A stretch of 64,000 nt of DNA from Hawksworthiomyces lignivorus (lineage: Eukaryota > Ascomycota > Sordariomycetes > Ophiostomatales > Ophiostomataceae), in NCBI GenBank assembly GCA_002917075.1, contig NTMA01000013.1, positions 310,001 through 374,000 of the forward strand, read 5' to 3'. Every line of letters begins with the position of its first letter. Position 1 is the stretch's first letter. Positions 48,262 to 60,218 of the stretch are shown piece by piece. The notes beneath the pieces are model-generated. The model searched no databases, was not told the origin of the DNA, and saw nothing but the letters and a program-made list of their open reading frames with translations. Made by a program: the position numbers and the translations under genes.

Positions 48262-50583
48262 TTACGCCTGAAGGTCGGCAACCGCCCGCGCCACTTCTCT
48301 GTTCGCTTTTTGCTCCCAGAGCTTACGCGCCTCGGTATCGACGGTAGCAAGGTTGGTAACTTCTTCGTAAAGCTTGCGGGAAACGTCGCGGTTGATGGCT
48401 GCATACTGGTCTGCGGTGAGTTGGCTCGACTTCCAGTGCGGATTGAGCGCTGTTCGCACGATACCGCTGATGCTCTCTTTCATCTCGAGCGACAGCGAAT
48501 TGCGGGTCGGCGATGTGTCCTGCGATCGTGGCATCGCTACCGTCGGCATTCTTCGCGGCCGAGGTTGGCGAATTTCCACAGCTACTGGCGATCGGTGTTG
48601 GCCGCCGTTGGTATGGGCATTGCCCTCAGAATCGCTGTTGTCGCCGCCACCGCCGCTGCCAGGGCTTGCGGCAGACCGCGTTGGAGAATAGTTGGCCGGG
48701 GGGTACACCGGTAAGATGTGTGAACTCAATAACGTAGGCGAGCTCGGTCGAAGTGCTCTGTGTGGTGGAGGCGTCGTGGACATGGCTCGCGGGCTGTTGT
48801 GTGTCGACGCTGCCGGTGAGGAAGCAGCAGGTGAAGATGGGTCAACCGCTGGCGGCGGTGGATCACCAAATAGACTGCGAATGTTTTCGTCGTCCGAGGG
48901 TGTGCTCATCTCGACCTCTTTTAAAAGCGACGACAAAAATGACGGCGGCTCAGCAATTGAGCGAGGCGATCGTGCGTTGTTTGCCGTGGCCGCTGAATTG
49001 CTCGCCGTGGCGGGGGGCACCGTACTGACAGGGGCTCGCTCTCTTGGAGCGGTAAGAGAAGGAGATTTGGAGGAAGATGCAGCCTCACTAGGCGCACCGA
49101 TCCTACGAGTACGAGGGCGTTTCAATTTCCGCTCCGGCTCCTGAGGGGCCTCTACTGGTGACGCCGTGACTGAGCGGGATTTGCGTTTTCGGGTATTCGG
49201 TGTAGCAGTCTGCTCACACTCCCGCGCCCTTTCGAAATCACCCCACGCCCTCCTCTCCTCCTGGCTCTGCTGGACGGCAGCCACATGAGCGCGGGTACCT
49301 GCCGACGACGATTGCGACGGCCCTCCATTCCGAGTTGCGTGATGAAGGATCGCGGTGGGAATGTTCCGCTCAAAGATGTCCTGTGCTCCGAGGCGGCGTG
49401 CGATATCGAGACGCTCTTGCCAGCGCTCGAATTCGCGTCTCTCGTTGTCCCGCAGTCGCTCGACACGGCGGTACTCCTCAAGAGCCTCGTCCTCGTCATG
49501 ATCTAGATCAATGTTCAAAACGTCCCAGATGTGACCTGTAATCTGACCCCAGGCGCCTTGCCACTCATCAGACCGGCCTCGTCGCCTTGCACGACGCATA
49601 GTGTATCTTGTGCGGGGGAAGAAGTCGTTTCGAGCACGAGAAGAACCAGATCTGCGACTGCCTGAACGAATGGGAGAGCGAGGCGATGTGGACGTTACCG
49701 CCTCGCCCAAGAGATCGACACACTCCATGCAGAACCATGCACCTTCTGGGACACTATCGAGGCCGATGCAGTGTGTGTGATAAGGCGTATCACAGCCGTC
49801 ACAGAGCAGCAAAACCTCTTCATGGTCGGCAAGATTGCAAACGGGGCAAGGAGTGGAAATGTCTTCCTCTTCGGCTTCGGCATACTCATCAAGCCAAGCC
49901 TGGGGGTCGAATTCGGCAACTTGCTTCTTGTCTTCGACAGTGTATGTGGATAATAGTTTGCCTGTGTAGATTGGATAATCGGTTAGCGTTAATTATTCGC
50001 CACAACACGTATTGTTTGCGACGAGTCGATCACAAAATAACGCGAAAGGTAAGAAAACGAATCATCAAAATCGCAAAGGGAAAGCAAAAAAAAAAAAAAA
50101 AAGTATACCTCTTAGTTTGTCGTAGACATTGACCAAGTGGAACGACTGCCGGCAGATCGGACAGCTGTTGGCTTTGGCGGTCCATTCTCGTAGACATGTA
50201 TCATGCAGTGCATGGCCACAGATTTCGATCACAGCGACATTGTCGTCATTGTGGCCCTCATTGTGGTTGCTGCTGGTTGATGCATCGCCGGTGTGGATGT
50301 CGGATTTGGCGATGCCGTCTTCTACGCCGTCAGCGGTATCATCCTTGCTATGGCCGTTGTGCTGTTCGGGAGCGGTAAGTGCTGTGGGCGGGCCGCAATT
50401 GTTAGTGGTGGTTGTGGCGGTGGTGGCAGCATCGGGTGCGCTATCAGCAGCACTGATTGTGCTGTTTTGAGCGCTGGGGTTTTCGCTACTGCTAGAGACA
50501 CGCCCGCCTGGTAAGGGTGGTGGTGGGGGTTCTTCTGCAGCGTGGAGCAGGTTGTCCAAGCAGACAATACACTGTTCTGCCAT
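48262..50583 (-). CDS. RING-PHD protein, PHRF1/Asr1 type
   Basis: Two exons (50583-50109, 49961-48262) encode 724 residues. A RING finger uses C5, C8, C122, H124, H127, C130, C141 and C144; it is split by a low-complexity insertion of about 95 residues after the first Cys pair. A canonical C4HC3 PHD finger follows at 197-239 (C197, C200, C212, C215, H220, C223, C236, C239; LLCDGCDTPYHTHCIGL). The middle is Ser/Pro/Arg-rich with nuclear-localisation-like clusters (RKRKSR, KLKRPRTRR). A helical domain near the C-terminus reads KESISGIVRTALNPHWK and later INRDVSRKLYEEVTNLA. The order matches animal PHRF1 and yeast Asr1, a RING-PHD ubiquitin ligase that acts on RNA polymerase II; the same role here is inferred. 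The intron (49962-50108) holds a T17 tract right after its GTATAC donor. Confidence 0.82.
50086..50102 (-). repeat. Homopolymer tract inside the RING-PHD intron
   Basis: Seventeen A on the plus strand, or T17 in the transcript, begin six bases after the 5' splice site. The tract could affect U1 recognition through U-rich binding proteins; that is inferred. Confidence 0.75.
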
Positions 50584-52535
50584 CCTCTAGCGGAGTTTGG
50601 GGGGGCCACAGCGCTTTCCTTTTTCGCATGAACGGAGCCGAGAATAGAAAGGCGAGGAAAAAGGACAAGCGAAAAAGAAATAAAAAAAAAAGAATAGAAT
50701 AGAAGAAAGAAAAAAAAAATGGAAACAATTTGAATAAGAAAAACAAAAAAAGTTGTCAGATTGATCTGAAGGCGAAGAATCAAAGATACAGTTGTCGTTG
50801 TGGTCGAAGTGCTTGTATTTTTGTCTGGAGAGGATTTCTTCGTGTTTTGCCACTATAGAAAGAGAGTGAGAGGAAAGGAAAGGGGACAGAGAGGAAAAGA
50901 GGGAACCACAGCAGGCAGAGAGGAAGAGAGAGCGAGTGTGGAAGGCGAGGAGTGACGGGAAGAGTCAGAAGAGTGGGTAAAAGGTTTGGCTCTCGGAAAC
51001 GGGAAAACTGTCGAGGCGAAAAGGACCAGCGACAAAGAAACGGGTCAGCGAATCAAGTATGCCGCCTGATAGGGCCTCTAGGACAGCGAGCAGAGGCGGG
51101 GGCGGTAAAGATGGCTCGTGGGAAGGCATGGAAGGGTACGTACGGGTGGGCAGCGGGATGGTCTGTGCAGAAAGTGTCCTTTTTATACTGGAGCAGGCAT
51201 ACTCGTACTCGGGAGGTACTCCGTAGTAGAGTGCGTATAATATTAGTACATATCTGCATATGTGAGTACGGCGCAGGTATTGCTCGTTTGTGCTGAGGTG
51301 TGTCCATTTGACTCTTTTCAACGAGCTTCCTCTTTCCCACAAATAGGCATATTCCGTGGTTAACATGTACTTTTTTTTTTTGTAAGATATCCTACGTGGG
51401 TGTAAAAGGCCACGACAATAGTCTAAAGTGGCATTCTCCACTATGAAGCGTGGTTGCGTGCATGCCCAGTCCAAAGGTTTGCAAAGGGTCGAACGGACGC
51501 GTTGTCTAATAGTTCAGCGACTCTTTCCATCCTTTGTTTGGAGGCGGCACTGGCGATAGGTGAAATTCTTCACACGAGAGACCCAAGGTCAGGTAAGATT
51601 TCCCGACGCCGCCCCTGTCCAGACACACACGTAGGCAAAATGGGAAATAAAACGACGGGCCTATCAAAGACGGCCAAAACCACACACATGAGCATACCCG
51701 GTCTCCAATTGTCCAAAAGCGAACAGAAGTGACCTTGCACATGCTCCTTAGTAAAACGGACTACATACAATTAGAGCAACTCGCTTCCCCGACGGGAAGG
51801 GCGGGAACAGATGCATTCGGTGTCCATCATCCCCCTATTGTGGTCTTCTCATCTGCGATCTCACAGAAGTATCTCATGTACTCCCTTCCACGATGTTGCC
51901 AGGCGCTCCCAAGTAGCCTGTTGTCAGGCAACTTTCTACATTCATTGCTACATCAAGCAGGTGGATTGCCATGTATCGTATTTACAGCCGCAACGTCAAT
52001 TGCTTCTTCCCCCCTTTCCTCTTTCGTGACAATGTTCACTGCCCCTCCCCTTTGTTTTGTGTTCTCCATGCAGGCTTGCCAAGCTATTCTGGATTAGCGC
52101 CAATGGCGATGCAAACCCACGTCAGATAAGGGATAGCAAACCCGAGACCGAAGTTCCATTTTCGCTCATCGAACATTCTTTGGATTACTGCTTGAAACAT
52201 CGGTGATGTAGGATGGATTCCTGGCCAAATGAGATGTCTGAGCAGAGAAGCCTTCTGCTTGAGTCAACCATCATTAAATAAGTAATTCCACATGCGGTGT
52301 GTTGAGTACCGCTGGGTATCACAAACGACATCTCGCATGCAATTCGCCGTAAGATGCCCTTTTGCTGAAGGAACAGTCATATTTCGTTTTAGATGGGACA
52401 CGACACCATTTGATGTCTGATAAATTCCAAACACTGGCTAGTAACTTGATCCTCTTTGTAAGATGACCCCCACTCCACGATGGAGTCGTTCCAAGCACAG
52501 ATGACGCAGAGCTATAGGCATTTCTCACGCACGAT
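50584..52535. other. Intergenic, RING-PHD promoter and SDR 3' flank
   Basis: From 50584 to about 51050 the plus strand is purine-rich, so the RING-PHD leader is pyrimidine-rich. A copy of TACTCCGTA lies at 51217. No gene was recognised in the 1.95 kb. Confidence 0.6.
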
Positions 52536-53374
52536 TTAATGAAAGCGGACATAGCCTTTTCCTTTCACGAAAGTCGCATACCACGGCCCCTGGGTTTTGT
52601 CCTCAGCCAGTTGACTATAGAACTCGCCATGAGCGGGCCCGTCGATTCGAGAATACACTGGCTCGCCGTTTAATTCGCGCTCGTCAGCAAAGTAAAACCT
52701 ACGGCGTGGACGATTAGCTTTATTTCTGTCCGTCGCTTCATGTGACTCGGCTGCATAGTGTGCTTACTTATAACCTTGTTCCTTGTATTCTTCTGTCAGG
52801 AAGTGGATGAGATGCGCAGCGCCTGATTTTCCCACCCCTTGGCCAAGTATCGGCCGCACAACCAGGAAAGGCATCTTGTTGCCCGTATAGATGAACGTTT
52901 TCGACGAGTCAGCAGGCAGTAAGCCAAAAGATTTTGCGGCTAAGTGGGCCGCAATGTATGCAGACACGATGTTGACATTGTTGTCAACTTGCAGTGCCGC
53001 GATTTCCTGACTAATGTTGTCTGACGGAGTCATACTCCTGCTGGTAGCTAGCAAGGTGACACTTTCTTAGCTTAGAGTCTTTCCGTCTCATCATGGTCTA
53101 GCACCCCCAGAGCTATAGAAAATCTCAGCAACTTACCATTGTAGACTACCACACTTGGGTGGCCAAGTTCGCTGATGACCTTGGAAAATATGGGCTCGAC
53201 CGTGGTCGGGTCAGACAGATTGGCGTGCATCTGGAGATAATCTTTCTCAGTGGTTTCAGGTTTGGCTGAGCGCGATACTGTCGCGATCCGGTAGCCTTGC
53301 GCTGCGAAAGCCTTCGCAACCCCGACGCCTATGTTTGGCCCGTAGCCAAAGATCAACGCAACTTTGGACGCCAT
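52536..53374 (-). CDS. Atypical short-chain dehydrogenase/reductase
   Basis: Three exons (53374-53137, 53047-52768, 52698-52536) encode 226 residues. The N-terminal Rossmann motif is visible as VALIFGYGPNIGVGVAKAFA, and the acidic/Asn strand loops DPTTVEPIFSKV and SVVVYNA fit the SDR fold. The classical active-site YxxxK is absent: the corresponding stretch reads LGQGVGKSGAAHLI, as in a divergent clade of fungal SDR proteins. NAD(P) binding is likely, but the substrate and even redox activity are uncertain. The C-terminal part (FYFADERELNGEPVYSRIDG) matches that clade. Donors are GTAAGT and GTAAGC; the acceptors are TTGCTAG and CCGTAG. The start is the first ATG before the Rossmann motif. Confidence 0.78.
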
Positions 53375-54570
53375 GCTTGCTATGATAGCTGTATAGGAAT
53401 ATAGAATGTCTATCTTCTCTTTTAATGCTATGGCTGCCTAGATAGCCAACTATGAAAAGGCATAATCGAAAACATCAAGGGAGCTCTGCACTTTATATAC
53501 ACCATCAAGATGCAAATAGTGGCAAGAGGTACGTTCACATCGATTACTTGAGTACCTTTGGTGAGATGCAGCCCAAACGGGAGCTGTAAGTTGATTGGCC
53601 AGTCCGGAACAAGTGCCACTGTTTAGTGTCGGACATACTTGCCTTGTGTTGAAATATAGCAGTTGCACAGCACTGTCCCTCTGTCCAGCGCCGCTAAGTA
53701 TAGCACATGTAGATGAACTTTGTCTCAATGATCTGGTATGAAATCGGCCGTTCGCCGGCTGCCACATCATCATTTTGCATACATTCGTATCCATACTTAT
53801 TTGACAGATCCGGACTTATAATTTAAACTTACAAATCAAATGTAGAGGCATCAGCGCTTCATTGACGGATTTCATCTTCTCATATTTGTTCAGAAGCAGG
53901 TGAGCAATGGGATTCGGAGCGGAGTACGATGGACGGATTACGGAGTACGGAGTCATATGGCAAGGCTCCCCATAAAGGCACCGTTCAGCCCGGAAGAGTA
54001 TTTCTAATATTGGACCATCGCGATAATGACTGAACATGCCATGATTTGTAAGTAGCGTTGAGAGAAAGCCATGACGCAAATTTCCACCGTTTCGATTCAA
54101 ACTATTATCTACTCTTAATGCCATGATCTGGTCCGTGAGAAAAAAAAAATTGTCTGGAAACGTTTGGATGGGAGCGGGAGGCTGAGATTCACTAACTTCT
54201 CATTCTGTGCCACGACCAAAACTGTTTCTCTGCGTTTGGCGTATCATGAGCTGCTATTGCTCGTCCTCTTATCAGAGTTGCCCAGATTTCCGAGGCCTGT
54301 CAGGGCTCTACTTTCACCCAGCTGAACTACTCCTTACATAGAGAGTTATCCCTGCATAGAGAGGATACCAGCTGAAAGACAATACACAATAGTAGACATT
54401 ATTTTTGGTCATCGTGTTGGATTGTGAAATTTTTTTTGACTTGAATTGTGTAGCCTCGTCGACCATACACCGAAGATGCCAGAAAACCAGAAACCCGTGA
54501 AAAAGTCTTTTTATTCTTGTCAACAACCTGTTGCTCCCCAAACTCGTCCCATCCTATCACCGCTCTAGCC
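53375..54570. other. Intergenic, SDR promoter and eL43 3' flank
   Basis: 1.2 kb with no recognised gene. TACGGAGTACGGAGT (53939-53953) is a near-tandem of the repeated 9-mer found in the 29-34 kb cluster. Confidence 0.6.
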
Positions 54571-55721
54571 TTATACCTCGGCAATCTCCCGCAATCTCCG
54601 TAGAGTCGACCGGGTGGCAGCAGCAGCGGGGGTCCTATAGTAGCATGGTTAGTATGGTCGATGCGTTGAAGAGATAGATTGTGCTTGAGGAAATCGAAGA
54701 ATCCACTGGCATGCTGGGCCTGGGACAGCGATCGAAGCACCGATGTGAAAGGAAAATAAAAGAAGACACAGCATAAAAATACGTACGAAACGGTGTAAGC
54801 GCCGCCAGCTATGAATGTGAGTTAGCAACAGGCCTCTAAACGACAGAAATAAAAGAAGAATCAAGAGGGGAATCACATACCGACGGCCTTCTTGCAGGAC
54901 TTGCACTGCCAGATGCCGACAGCAGTCCGCTTCACGGTGTTCTTGGCGCAGAAGGTGCAGGCGTACTTGGCTATATTCCAGAGAGTCAGTACATTGCTTC
55001 ATCGCGGATCGCTCTGTGAATGAAACTCTGGAGAAAGAATAGGGCACGGCGGCCTCGTGTCTTTTACTTACCATGCTGGGTGATTTCAGCCTTCTTGACC
55101 TGCTTGCTATGGGGTTGTTAGAATAATTTGATCGATTTTCGGACGGCTAAAGGCAGCCACGGATGTCTTCGTCGGTTCGAGAGAAATCTCGTCTCTTTCT
55201 CGGGTTTCAGAGAAACCACTTACCGAAGAGAGGCACCGTATCTGCGAAAGAGAACTATGCGTTAGCAAAACCACGTCTTCACTTTCAATATTTAGAACAT
55301 CGACAACGACCCATGCCGAACGAAGACAATATATCGAGCAGAAGAAAACCGGTGTTGTATGATGTCGCATGTTGCGTTTGAGACGCTGTGGATGCCAAAG
55401 ATCCCTTTCCATTCCCTGCTGTACTGTCTGCATACGCCTTGCTATCCACGCCATCGGTCGATCGATTTTCTTCTGTGCCGAACTCGAAATGCCTTGCCGG
55501 TAAGGGGGTTGCGTCAAAGAATAAAAATCTCACCTGGTACCGTAACGGCCGGTGACGCCGACTTTCTTGGTGCTGTAGAGAGAAGAAAGAGTCAGCATTT
55601 CATCCTGGATCGAAAATGCGCCTCCACGAGAGACGCATTGCTATCTGAAGAAGGCGCCGTCGAAGATTGCTCGTCAACGGATTCTATTAAGAGATCGGGG
55701 GCATGCGTACTGCTTCGTCAT
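54571..55721 (-). CDS. RPL43: 60S ribosomal protein eL43 (L37a)
   Basis: Seven exons (55721-55711, 55572-55534, 55241-55224, 55106-55072, 54970-54881, 54808-54787, 54634-54571) give exactly 92 residues, the family length. [20 protein letters not shown] and the zinc ribbon C39-C42-C57-C60 (CTFC, then GIWQCKSC) are intact. The C-terminus reads [20 protein letters not shown] plus a final Val. Every junction is in phase, with donors such as GTACGC, GTGAGA, GTAAGT and GTATGT and branch points GCTGAC, CTAAC or TACTAAC. Four exons are below 36 nt (11, 18, 22 and 35 nt). Residue 4 is His in this model where most relatives have Arg; it arises at the first splice junction. The protein sits near the E site of the large ribosomal subunit. 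The gene diverges from the SCCPDH-like gene. Confidence 0.93.
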
Positions 55722-56645
55722 TTTGAATTAGAGTTGGATTGAGAAATGTTCTTTCTTGTCTTGAGGGAACAATTTTCTCTCGAAGCGGAAGACTGGATGT
55801 TCGTGGTTAATCTCTAAATGGCACCAATTTCGGGGGGGCATACACGGATTTTTTCTTTCGCGGCCGACGAAATTTCCCTAGGTCGTTTTCTCTTTCCCAC
55901 AGAAAAAAAATGTGTGTCGGATTTACTTGGCCTCCGAATCATGTGATTTGCAGCAGACCTAATAAGGGTTTTAGTGCATTTTCGATCTTTTTCTGGCGGA
56001 TCTCAGCTTAGTCATATCAGCTTCATTCTGCGTGGATCTGGAGGCCTAGGTGGAGTTGAGTTTGTGCAATATGCTTGCATGTAAGTACGAGTACGCAAAA
56101 GCTATTGAACCACGAATTCGGTAGTACGTAGAGCCAATCACTCAGTACTGTCGTGACTTTTCCCAAAACAGCAACCTTCCTGCTTCCTTACAAATCTCAA
56201 CCCTCGCCCTTGCCGAGGTGAATTGAGTGATCTGCCCCAACCGCCAAGTACTAATGGGACTGCTAACGAAGCCTGAACTGTTCTCTTAAGACCGGTAGAA
56301 GTCTGAGATGGTAGTGAGAGAGATAGAAGCCCAATCTCATGATGTAAAATACAGCATACAGGCAACTCGATAAGAGTCGCACGTGCTTTTGACGCCAGTA
56401 AAGTGGCCACAGGTGGCAATCTGTACAATGTGGTCGGTGAAGAAGCAAATCAAAAGTAGAGCGAAATACGTCAATGTTTTCATTCCAAATCTAACAACTG
56501 CTGGATAGCTGTCTAGCACACTCAATTGCTTGCTTCTGCGAAGCTGCATCAAAGCTCTTGAACACCCTCTTTTTTTGGTTACATTGTTCTTAAAGTTTTT
56601 TTCCTCCTTCAATTCATAGTCTCGCGGCTTCTCGATTTCGAAACC
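55722..56645. promoter_or_regulatory. Divergent promoter region eL43 / SCCPDH-like
   Basis: 924 bp separate the divergent starts. Nothing else was recognised. About 55735-55800 next to eL43 is T-rich on the plus strand. Confidence 0.55.
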
Positions 56646-58238
56646 ATGCCTCTCAAGAAACATGGCCGAACCTATGATATAGTCGTTTTCGGTGCTACAG
56701 GTAACGACGGAATTGTGTGACAATCCTACGTCTTGCGGGCTGACCTAATAATCTGCTGGTCTATAGGTTACACTGGTGTTTATGTAGCGGAGCACATCGC
56801 CAAAAACCTTCCGACAGATCTGACATGGGCATTGGCTGGCCGCTCACGAGATAAGCTGACCAAATTGGCAGCAGACTTAAAGAAGCTCAACCCTGACCGT
56901 GTCCAACCTGGTAAGGTTTTTCTTCCGTTCAGGTCTATCCATTATGTTCGGCCTCTTCTAACTTTGGCAATCTGATGCGCAGCCATTGAGCCGTGCAACA
57001 TCAATGACGAGGAGCTCGGTCAGCTGGCCAAGAAGGCGTTTGTCTTTATCACAACCGTTGGGCCATATGGCACATATGGTGAGGCGGCCTTCCGGGCCTG
57101 CGCCGAGAACGGCACGCATTACTTTGATGTCACTGGCGAGGTGCCATTTGTGGCCAAGATGATCCGGAAATATGAGAGCGCGGCCAAGGCGTCTGGCGCT
57201 CTAATGTTCCCACAGAACGGCATCGAGTCGGCACCGGCTGATCTTGTCGCCTATTCGGTTGCCAAAGTCAACCGGACAGAGCTCCACGCCAAGACCCGGG
57301 ATGTCACAGCTTACATTCGCATGAAGTGCGTTTTCTCTGCGGTCCTCTCATGCTCTTCCAGCAGACCCCTTTCTTCCATGCCCAGCTTGCTGACCAGCAC
57401 ACTTCCAGAGCTATGCCGTCTGGCGGCACCCTCCTGACGGTTCTTACGATCTTTGACAACTTTTCGCTCAAGGATCTGCGGTCTTCTCTGGCCCCTTACG
57501 CGCTGTCTCCTGTGAAGAGGGACAACCCGCAGCGCGGCCCGTCGTCGTGGCTCTCCTCGCTGATTGGCAACGTCAGCGTGCGCAACCTAGGCCTGATGAC
57601 GACGTCCATGTCCGGTAGCACCAACGCAGCCCAGGTCGAGCGCACGTGGGGTCTGTTCTCCAGCACGACGTCCCGCCGCGACGAGTTCTACGGGCCCAAC
57701 TTCTCCTTTGTCGAGTACGCCAAGGTGCGGAGCTGGTCCAAGGGCTTCACCACGCACCTGATGCTTGCGATCAGCAGCCTGCTCCTGGCCACGTTCCCGC
57801 CGTTCCGCTGGCTGGCGAAGCGCTACGTGTACCAACCCGGCGAGGGCCCCACGAGGGAAGAGGCCGCGAAGAACCGCATGGAGTACGCTGCTGTGGGCAA
57901 CCCGGACCTCGACGATGCTGCCTCGGACAAGAAACCACGGCAGCAGGCCTTCTGCCGCGCCGCGTTTGCTGGCGGCATGTACGATTGTACGTCGCTAAAT
58001 ACCCTCTTGCTATTATTTATTTATTTATTTTTGGCCTTGATACAGCGGATTTGCTTTGCTAACGGTTTCTATGAACGCAGTGACTGGTATTCTTGTATCT
58101 GAAGCTGCCCTTACTGTCCTCGAGGACGATCTTCAGCTGGAAGGAGGCATCTATACACCTGCTTGCCTCGGCCAGAACTACATTGATCGCCTCCACAATG
58201 CTGGCTTCAAGTTCGAGTCGAAGCTAGTTGAAGCATAG
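56646..58238 (+). CDS. Saccharopine-dehydrogenase-like oxidoreductase (SCCPDH family)
   Basis: Five exons (56646-56700, 56767-56910, 56983-57325, 57409-57986, 58081-58238) encode 425 residues. The dinucleotide-binding loop is FGATGYTGVYVAEHI, and the second strand reads WALAGRSRDKLTKLA. GPYGTYGEAAFRACAENGTH, then YFDVTGEV, is the family core. A hydrophobic segment at about residues 297-315 (HLMLAISSLLLATFPPFRWL) suggests membrane or lipid-droplet association, as for human SCCPDH and fungal relatives. The true lysine-pathway saccharopine dehydrogenases differ, so a role in lysine synthesis is not claimed. Exon joins are in phase; donors are GTAACG, GTAAGG, GTGCGT and GTACGT. Confidence 0.88.
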
Positions 58239-59153
58239 TTCTAGTGGCTTAGTGGTTGCATAGGTGGTGGGGACGAAGTTGGAATGAGACTTGAGGCAAA
58301 AAGAAGGAATCCCTTTGCATGTGGAAAGCATCTGTTCTTTTTTTCACGCGGTTAGTAGCTTTGAATTAGAATATAGAGCGCAGGTCTTTCTTATTATAAT
58401 ACCACCAGAGTGGTTTAGCCTATGTATCTCATAATAGGAAGGGAAGCATTGCTGCCTGCAGAGGACCTGTAGAACACCCTCTAGCAAAGCTGTAGTTGAG
58501 CTCTGTTCAGGTGAAGAAATAGGTGAAGACCGCAGGTCGAGGACAGACCTTGCTAGGCCAGTGTAGGTATTGTGGGGCCTGGAGCACACTAAAGCCGGTA
58601 GTACTTACAGAAGGGTGACTTACAAATTACAGGCGGCCCAATAAAAGCGGAGCTTGACCCATGTGGTCGGATAGGATTTTGGAGTAGAAATTGCGGTACT
58701 ACTGGAAAACGTCATGGAACACGCTCCAGCTAGGAAAACACTGAGCAGAGCGTGTGAAAGCATACAAAGGAACCAAAGCAGCCCAAAAAAGCAGCCCATA
58801 CCTAACCGGCACACACACCACAGCATCTCAGCGCTTCGACTGCCTGACGACTAAACGAGTCAATCTTATTCTGCATCGGCCAATGCGGCGATTCTTGTCC
58901 TTTTTGACCTGACTGAATTTGCTGCATGGCTTTGTTATAGAGGGCAGCTGTTTGCTTTGGCTGTTTTCTCTGCCGTTCCTTTTTCTGTCTTTTTTGGCCC
59001 ATGTGCTGAGCGACTTTGCTGGTATTTGCCACTCCCTGCAAATAGGGAAAAGAAAGCTTCGCGGACCAAGAGGCAGCTCATTCTGGACATCGACAACGGC
59101 AACAGAGAATCTGGATCCATTTTTGTGGCAGCTTTCCCTCTTCTTGTCCGACA
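58239..59153. other. Intergenic, SCCPDH-like to RMD1
   Basis: It contains the SCCPDH-like 3' flank and the RMD1 promoter and leader in tandem orientation. Nothing else was recognised. Confidence 0.6.
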
Positions 59154-60184
59154 ATGGCACCAGCCGCACATGACGGCTCTGAGAGCTCGCCGCTCCTGCA
59201 GACGCGGTCTGAGACACCCTCCTCGTCTTCAGCTGTGCAGCGATCGCCGCCTTCGTTATCTCTACCCCCACCTGTGACGCCAACCAAGCTGCTCTCGTCC
59301 ATTAAATCACCCTCCTCTGGGCCATTACCTTCGCCGTCTGCTCTTGTGCGACCCGGGTCAGATCCACGATCGAAACCGGCTCGAAATGTGACCTTTGACC
59401 CGAACCCCGTCACCCGCACCATCGAACCACCGACCCCGTCTCTGTCACCTGTTCCTCAGCCGATAGCACCGTTCCGCCACCGCGGTGCTGCATCGGCATT
59501 TGCGAACGCTCCGGCCTTGGGCTTGTCGGGTCCTGTATCCTACGGGGCCACATCGGGGGCGCCCGCCTCCCGGCCTTCCACGAGCGCTGGCGGCTCTGGA
59601 GGCAGCAGCAGCGGAGGAGTCGGGCCGCCTGTGCTGGCGGCAATTAATAACCGGCTCCGGCGGCGCAACAGCTACACGTCGGGATCGCTGGTGACGCACC
59701 AGCAGCTCCAGCTGCAGCAGCAGCCGCCGCCCAAGATCGGCCCGCAGCGGAGCACGAAGAACGCCCAGAAGCTAAAGCTCCTGCCGAACCCCGACTTCGG
59801 CGACGAGGGCCCCGACGAGGAGAGCGGACGCGACGTGTATAGCCAGTACACGCGCATCAAGGACCCAACAGCGCGCCGCGATGCCGCGCTCCTGGGCAAG
59901 GCGGACCGCGCCCGCCTGCCACGCGTCACGGCCTACTGCACGGCGAACCGCTACGAGATGGACGGCCTGATGCGCTTTCTCAAGGGCCGCGGCAAGACCC
60001 GCGGCGCAAGCCCCAAGCTCATCGACGAGTGCATCTACACGCCGTACAACTACGAATTCGGCAAGAGCAGCGATATTAGCGGCGGCGACAACAACAACTA
60101 CCCCAGCTACCTCGGCGGGGGCGGCCGCAATCCGCGGCCATATCGAGACGAGCCGGAGCCCGAGCGAAACCAAGACTGGGCGGG

Positions 60185-60218
<34 letters not shown>

